Notes under the pieces: model-generated
The model's input: the letters and a program-made list of their open reading frames with translations, nothing else
Database searches by the model: none
What the model was told of the DNA's origin: nothing
Translations under genes and position numbers: made by a program
Source of the DNA: Gemmatimonadota bacterium
Lineage (GTDB): Bacteria; Gemmatimonadota; Gemmatimonadetes; Gemmatimonadales; GWC2-71-9
Length of the DNA stretch: 9,911 nt
Assembly: GCA_022573095.1 (NCBI GenBank)
Contig: JACZUR010000061.1
Span: 1 to 9,911 of the forward strand
Reading direction: 5' to 3'
In this document: positions 7,311 to 9,911 of the stretch, in pieces
How the letters are laid out: each line of letters starts with the position of its first letter
How positions within the stretch are numbered: the stretch's first letter is position 1

Positions 7311-9221
7311 ATGAATTTGCTAACACTGCTAGCTCTTTCCGTAACGGCACAGGAAACACAGTCGCAGATTCGCATCGTAGTGCATCCAGAGGCCGCGGAG
7401 GTCGAGGTCGACGGCACGACTCAGCTGCGAGCGGAAGTTTACGACTCCGCCGGCGTTCTGATGCAAGACCCGGAAGTGCGTTGGTTTGCCGTAGATGGTG
7501 ATCTCGTTTCGGTCGATGCGCAGGGACTTGTAACGGCGTTGAGTCCGGGACAGGCGCGTGTCGTGGTCGGGATGCCTGGCCAGGGATTCACCACCGCTCG
7601 GATTACCGTTCCCCAACTGCCTCCGGTCGAGCTTTCTTTGAGCATTGCGGATGCGACGATTAAGCGAGGTGCGAGCGCGCAGCTCGATGCAGGCGTCAAG
7701 ACGCGACTCGGACACGAGATTTCGGCCCCGATTTCCTATGCGAGCAGTCGGCGCGACATTGCCACCGTAGACGGGAGCGGGCGCGTCTTCGCTCTGGCGG
7801 AGGGCCGGACGATTGTTAGCGCTACTGCTGGAGACGCCACGGGTGAACTGGAAATCAGAGTCGTCCGCAACCGGGCATCGTCGTATCGCATTTCTGAACC
7901 CAGTGGCTCCATCAGAACAGGCGATGTAGTTCGTCTGGCCGTCGAAGGAGTCGCGTCGAATGGAGACATTGTCTCCGGCTTTAGTCCGGCGTGGTCCGTT
8001 GGCGGATCCGGTGCAACAGTCGAGACAGATGGGTCAGCGGGAGTGTTCGTTGCGGAGCGCCCGGGAACTTATCGCATAACCGCTCTGGTCGGTGAAAATG
8101 CTGTTGCTAGTACCAACGTCACTGTTGAGCAGCGCGAGATCCTCGGTGAGTTAGTGACTGTAGGTCGAGGACCCGTTAGTGAACATCACACCGGTGATAC
8201 CTGGGTCTTTGAAGGAGTTGACGGTAGAGATTACGCATACATCGGTACGTATGAGTACGACTGGATGAAAGTGTGGGATGTCACTGATCCCGCAAATCCG
8301 GTCTTGACCGATTCCGTTCAGCTGGACGCGCGACGCATCAACGACGTGAAAGTCCATCCCAATGGTCGCATCGCTATCGTAACTCGTGAGGGGGCGTCGG
8401 ATCGGCGCAACGGCATCGTCATTCTCGATCTCGGTAACCCGGCTCACCCCTCCATCCTTTCCGAATACACTGAGGCCATTACCGGCGGAGTCCACAATGT
8501 GTGGATCTCGGGCGAAAACAATCTGGTATACGCCTGTCACAACGGGACTTCAGAACTGGTAATTATCGATATTGCGGACCCCAGCAATCCGCACGAAGTA
8601 GGCCGTTGGGGCTTGGATAGGACGGGTAAGACGTTGCACGATGTGATCGTTCAGGATGGATATGCCTATCTGTCTTACTGGAACGACGGGGTCATCATGT
8701 TGGACGTCGGCGCCGGAAGCCACGGAGGAACTCCCACTGAACCGACGTTTGTGAGTCAGTTCAAGTATGCGATCGGCTCCACGCACACGGCTTGGAGGTA
8801 CGGACGCTACCTATTCGTAGGGGATGAGCTTTATCCTCCCAACTGGGATTTGGATCGGCCGGTTGAGGCACGCGGATACATACACGTAGTGGACTACTCA
8901 GATATTGAGAATCCGGCTGAGGTAGCGCGTTACGAAGTTCCTGAGGCTGGGGCGCATAACGTGTGGATCGAAGATGACCTGTTGTACGTCGGTTACTATC
9001 AGGGAGGCCTCCGCGTGGTTGACATTTCCGGAGAGTTGCGCGGCGACCTGTACGCGCAGGGTAGGGAGATCGCAGCTTTGATAACTACCGATGAGAACAC
9101 CGTTGTGCCGAATTGGCCGATGACCTGGGGCGCGCAGGTTCACAAAGGTCACATCTTTAGCTGGGACCTCAACTCCGGAATTTGGGTTGCGAGGTATGAC
9201 CGGCCGGAACTAGTGCCGTAG
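7311..9221 (+). CDS. Exported Ig-like (BIG2-type) / LVIVD beta-propeller protein
   Basis: This 636-residue protein starts at ATG 7311; an in-frame stop at 7287-7289 rules out extension. Residues 1-13 (MNLLTLLALSVTA) look like a short signal peptide, although no Lys or Arg precedes the hydrophobic run. Three Ig-like beta domains follow: ~19-101 and ~108-184 are BIG2-type (VSVDAQGLVTALSPGQARV; IATVDGSGRVFALAEGRTIV), and ~192-273 is a weaker copy. Residues ~280-631 are an LVIVD-type propeller of about six to seven blades, with the signature MKVWDVTDPANPVLTD (319-334), LVIIDIADPSNPHEVGRW (416-433), IHVVDYSDIENPAEVARY (524-541) and LRVVDISG (567-574). Several blades open with a His in HNVW, HDV or HTAW (396, 443, 492, 549). 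No sorting or anchor signal is seen at the C-terminus. LVIVD proteins are secreted or surface proteins of unknown activity; adhesion or a metal or ligand site in the channel is possible but unproven. Confidence 0.88.
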   Translation: MNLLTLLALSVTAQETQSQIRIVVHPEAAEVEVDGTTQLRAEVYDSAGVLMQDPEVRWFAVDGDLVSVDAQGLVTALSPGQARVVVGMPGQGFTTARITVPQLPPVELSLSIADATIKRGASAQLDAGVKTRLGHEISAPISYASSRRDIATVDGSGRVFALAEGRTIVSATAGDATGELEIRVVRNRASSYRISEPSGSIRTGDVVRLAVEGVASNGDIVSGFSPAWSVGGSGATVETDGSAGVFVAERPGTYRITALVGENAVASTNVTVEQREILGELVTVGRGPVSEHHTGDTWVFEGVDGRDYAYIGTYEYDWMKVWDVTDPANPVLTDSVQLDARRINDVKVHPNGRIAIVTREGASDRRNGIVILDLGNPAHPSILSEYTEAITGGVHNVWISGENNLVYACHNGTSELVIIDIADPSNPHEVGRWGLDRTGKTLHDVIVQDGYAYLSYWNDGVIMLDVGAGSHGGTPTEPTFVSQFKYAIGSTHTAWRYGRYLFVGDELYPPNWDLDRPVEARGYIHVVDYSDIENPAEVARYEVPEAGAHNVWIEDDLLYVGYYQGGLRVVDISGELRGDLYAQGREIAALITTDENTVVPNWPMTWGAQVHKGHIFSWDLNSGIWVARYDRPELVP

Positions 9222-9260
9222 GCTTTCGCGGTAGGCAATGGTTCGTCTCGGGCCTACGGC
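9215..9260. repeat. Inverted repeat spanning two convergent stop codons
   Basis: GCCGTAGGC (9215-9223) and GCCTACGGC (9252-9260) are perfect 9-nt inverted copies separated by 28 nt. The left copy contains the propeller stop codon TAG (9219-9221). The right copy contains the stop of the minus-strand metH fragment (9254-9256), so both frames end in Pro-stop within the same nonamer. A stem could serve as a two-way terminator, but the loop is long and no T-tract follows on either side. Confidence 0.4.
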
Positions 9261-9430
9261 TTCGCTAGCGGGTCATAGGCGAGATTGGTTGACAGCCAAC
9301 GTTCGACTTCTTTCACCTGGAGTCCCTTGCGTTCGGCATAGTCCGCGACCTGATCGCGCTCTATGGCGCCCAGCCCGAAGTAGTGCGAATCCGGATGTGC
9401 TAGATACCAACCGCTCACCGATGCGGCTGG
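9254..9430 (-). pseudogene. metH: C-terminal fragment of cobalamin-dependent methionine synthase
   Basis: The last ~58 codons of a metH gene run leftward and stop at 9254-9256. They match the end of the activation (AdoMet-binding) domain: PAASVSGWYLAHPDSHYF, then GLGAIERDQVADYAERKG, then VKEVERWLSTNLAYDP. This corresponds closely to the C-terminus of E. coli MetH (HPDSQYY, RDQVEDYARRKG, EVERWLAPNLGYD). Full-length MetH is about 1,230 residues and converts homocysteine to methionine with methyl-tetrahydrofolate. Here the similarity stops at position ~9430, within the conserved PAASVSG motif. The same minus-strand frame stays open to 9802, but that extension is the antisense of two unrelated plus-strand fragments, has a low-complexity V/S/P-rich composition, and is not MetH. 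The fragment is convergent with the propeller gene, a natural arrangement, so the break is probably to its right. Confidence 0.82.
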
Positions 9431-9617
9431 AAACAACTCGATCCTGGTCGGCGGAACACTTGGTAACGACACCTTCAATGCAGTTTTGGATGCGGGTGGC
9501 ACCGATCTGGATGTCACCGATAACGGCACGACCACAACGTACGTTGCAATTACCGCCTCGGGAATTGACACGCTTGTCATCAATGGCGGCAACGGCGACG
9601 ACACGCTGAACGGCACG
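9429..9617 (+). pseudogene. RTX-like calcium-binding repeat fragment
   Basis: The plus-strand frame containing 9486 reads NSILVGGTLGNDTFNAVLD, then a T-rich beta stretch with DVTDNGTTTTYVAI, then SGIDTLVINGGNGDDTLNGTD. GGNGDDTLN (9585-9611) is an exact RTX nonapeptide (GGxGxDxLx), and GGTLGNDTF is a degenerate copy. This style of repeat with intervening beta strands is common in very large secreted proteins of planctomycetes and other environmental bacteria. There is no start codon with a ribosome binding site and no natural end: at ~9615 the sequence changes frame and family into a WD40 repeat. It is therefore an internal fragment of a large secreted protein, not a gene. Confidence 0.6.
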
Positions 9618-9796
9618 GACAGATCAAACTCTGGAACATCGACGAGGGAAACATCCTCATCACCACTCTTCCCGGCCACTCCGACGACCGACTCGGCTTC
9701 AGCGTCACCGCCCTGGCTTTCTCCCCAAACGGCCGCAGGCTTGCTTCGGGAAGTTATGATAAGACGATTAAAATCTGGAGGGTCCCGGTTGAGTAA
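9614..9796 (+). pseudogene. C-terminal WD40 repeat fragment
   Basis: In the frame of 9623, GQIKLWNIDEGN ends one WD40 blade. A complete blade follows: LPGHSDDRLGF (the GH dipeptide), VTALAFSPNGRRLASGS and YDKTIKIW with the terminal Trp, then RVPVE and a stop at 9794-9796. Bacterial WD40 proteins often end like this after their last blade, so the stop is probably the authentic end of a longer gene. Only about 60 codons remain. The frame differs from that of the RTX-like fragment just upstream, and the two overlap by only a few nucleotides near GGCACGGAC, which shows a join rather than a fusion protein. Confidence 0.75.
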
Positions 9797-9800
9797 ATGC

Positions 9801-9826
9801 ACGGGTATCTGTGGCTGAGTACCCGT
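9801..9826. repeat. 7-bp hairpin just after the WD40 stop
   Basis: ACGGGTA (9801-9807) and TACCCGT (9820-9826) are perfect inverted copies around a 12-nt loop, starting 4 nt after the WD40 stop codon. It could be the transcript end of that gene, but no T-run follows. Confidence 0.4.
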
Positions 9827-9831
9827 AGCAG

Positions 9832-9859
9832 GGTAGCACGGCCGCGCCGGCCGTGTGCC
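9832..9859. repeat. GC-rich hairpin, possible REP-like element
   Basis: CACGGCCG (9837-9844) and CGGCCGTG (9848-9855) form a perfect 8-bp stem with the triloop CGC. The stem extends by GGTA against TGCC (9832-9835 with 9856-9859, one G-T wobble) if G9836 bulges out. The result is a 12-bp, very stable hairpin in sequence without a gene. It may be a repetitive extragenic palindrome; whether it recurs elsewhere cannot be judged here. No gene is visible from 9797 to the window end. Confidence 0.45.
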
Positions 9860-9911
9860 TTCGGCGCTAGAAGCATCACCATCCGCTAACGATTCCAGTC
9901 GACTCTATGAA

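Noticed and set aside
9254..9802. A single 182-codon minus-strand gene
   Set aside because: Only the last ~58 codons are MetH. The remainder is the antisense of plus-strand RTX-like and WD40 coding sequence and has a V/S/P-rich composition without any domain.
9486..9818. A 110-codon plus-strand gene starting with TTG
   Set aside because: It begins inside the RTX-like fragment, and after ~9617 it reads the WD40 segment in the wrong frame (S/T/P-rich). There is no ribosome binding site.
1..9911. An accessory island such as a defence system, prophage or biosynthetic cluster
   Set aside because: No integrase, transposase, phage, nuclease-helicase or biosynthesis genes are seen. The complete genes are common metabolic or envelope families, and the oddities at the edges look like broken joins.

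Overview
The window looks like a piece of a moderately GC-rich bacterial chromosome (about 55% GC by eye), carrying six complete protein-coding genes and a patchwork of broken gene fragments at each edge. The gene set (S41 protease with a helical tail, OPT transporter, M42 aminopeptidase, GAF protein, secreted Ig-like/LVIVD propeller) resembles what is common in uncultured Gemmatimonadota, Acidobacteriota and similar environmental phyla. That placement is an inference from gene content, leaning to Gemmatimonadota at low confidence. There is no rRNA or tRNA, and I see no insertion sequence or CRISPR array.

Layout, left to right. Positions 1-374 hold a chimeric segment: the first ~78 codons of a PolX-type DNA polymerase on the minus strand break abruptly into a short STAS-like motif and then unassigned sequence. 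Positions 376-1714 complete a tight minus-strand cluster (GAF protein, then an alpha/beta hydrolase of the proline iminopeptidase type, then polX; gaps of 7 and 1 nt). Next on the minus strand come an M42 metallo-aminopeptidase (1848-2915), an OPT oligopeptide transporter (3174-5177, with a hairpin terminator beyond its stop) and a C-terminal-processing (S41) protease (5560-7143). Across a 167-nt divergent gap lies a plus-strand gene for an exported protein with three Ig-like domains and an LVIVD beta-propeller (7311-9221).

The right edge (9254-9911) is a mosaic. It has the last ~58 codons of cobalamin-dependent methionine synthase (metH, minus), a calcium-binding RTX-like fragment (plus), the last WD40 repeat of another protein (plus, different frame), and two hairpins. 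At both edges an ordinary housekeeping gene (polX, metH) is cut mid-domain and replaced by short pieces of unrelated, strongly conserved protein families. The simplest explanation is assembly chimerism near contig ends; genuine rearrangement debris is the alternative.

Functionally, the middle of the window fits peptide use and protein turnover: an envelope protease (S41), an oligopeptide importer (OPT), a cytoplasmic aminopeptidase (M42) and a proline-iminopeptidase-like hydrolase. The GAF protein may belong to methionine sulfoxide repair. I found no convincing new biological system; the most interesting biology is the propeller protein with recurring blade-start histidines and the GAF protein lacking one of the expected cysteines.
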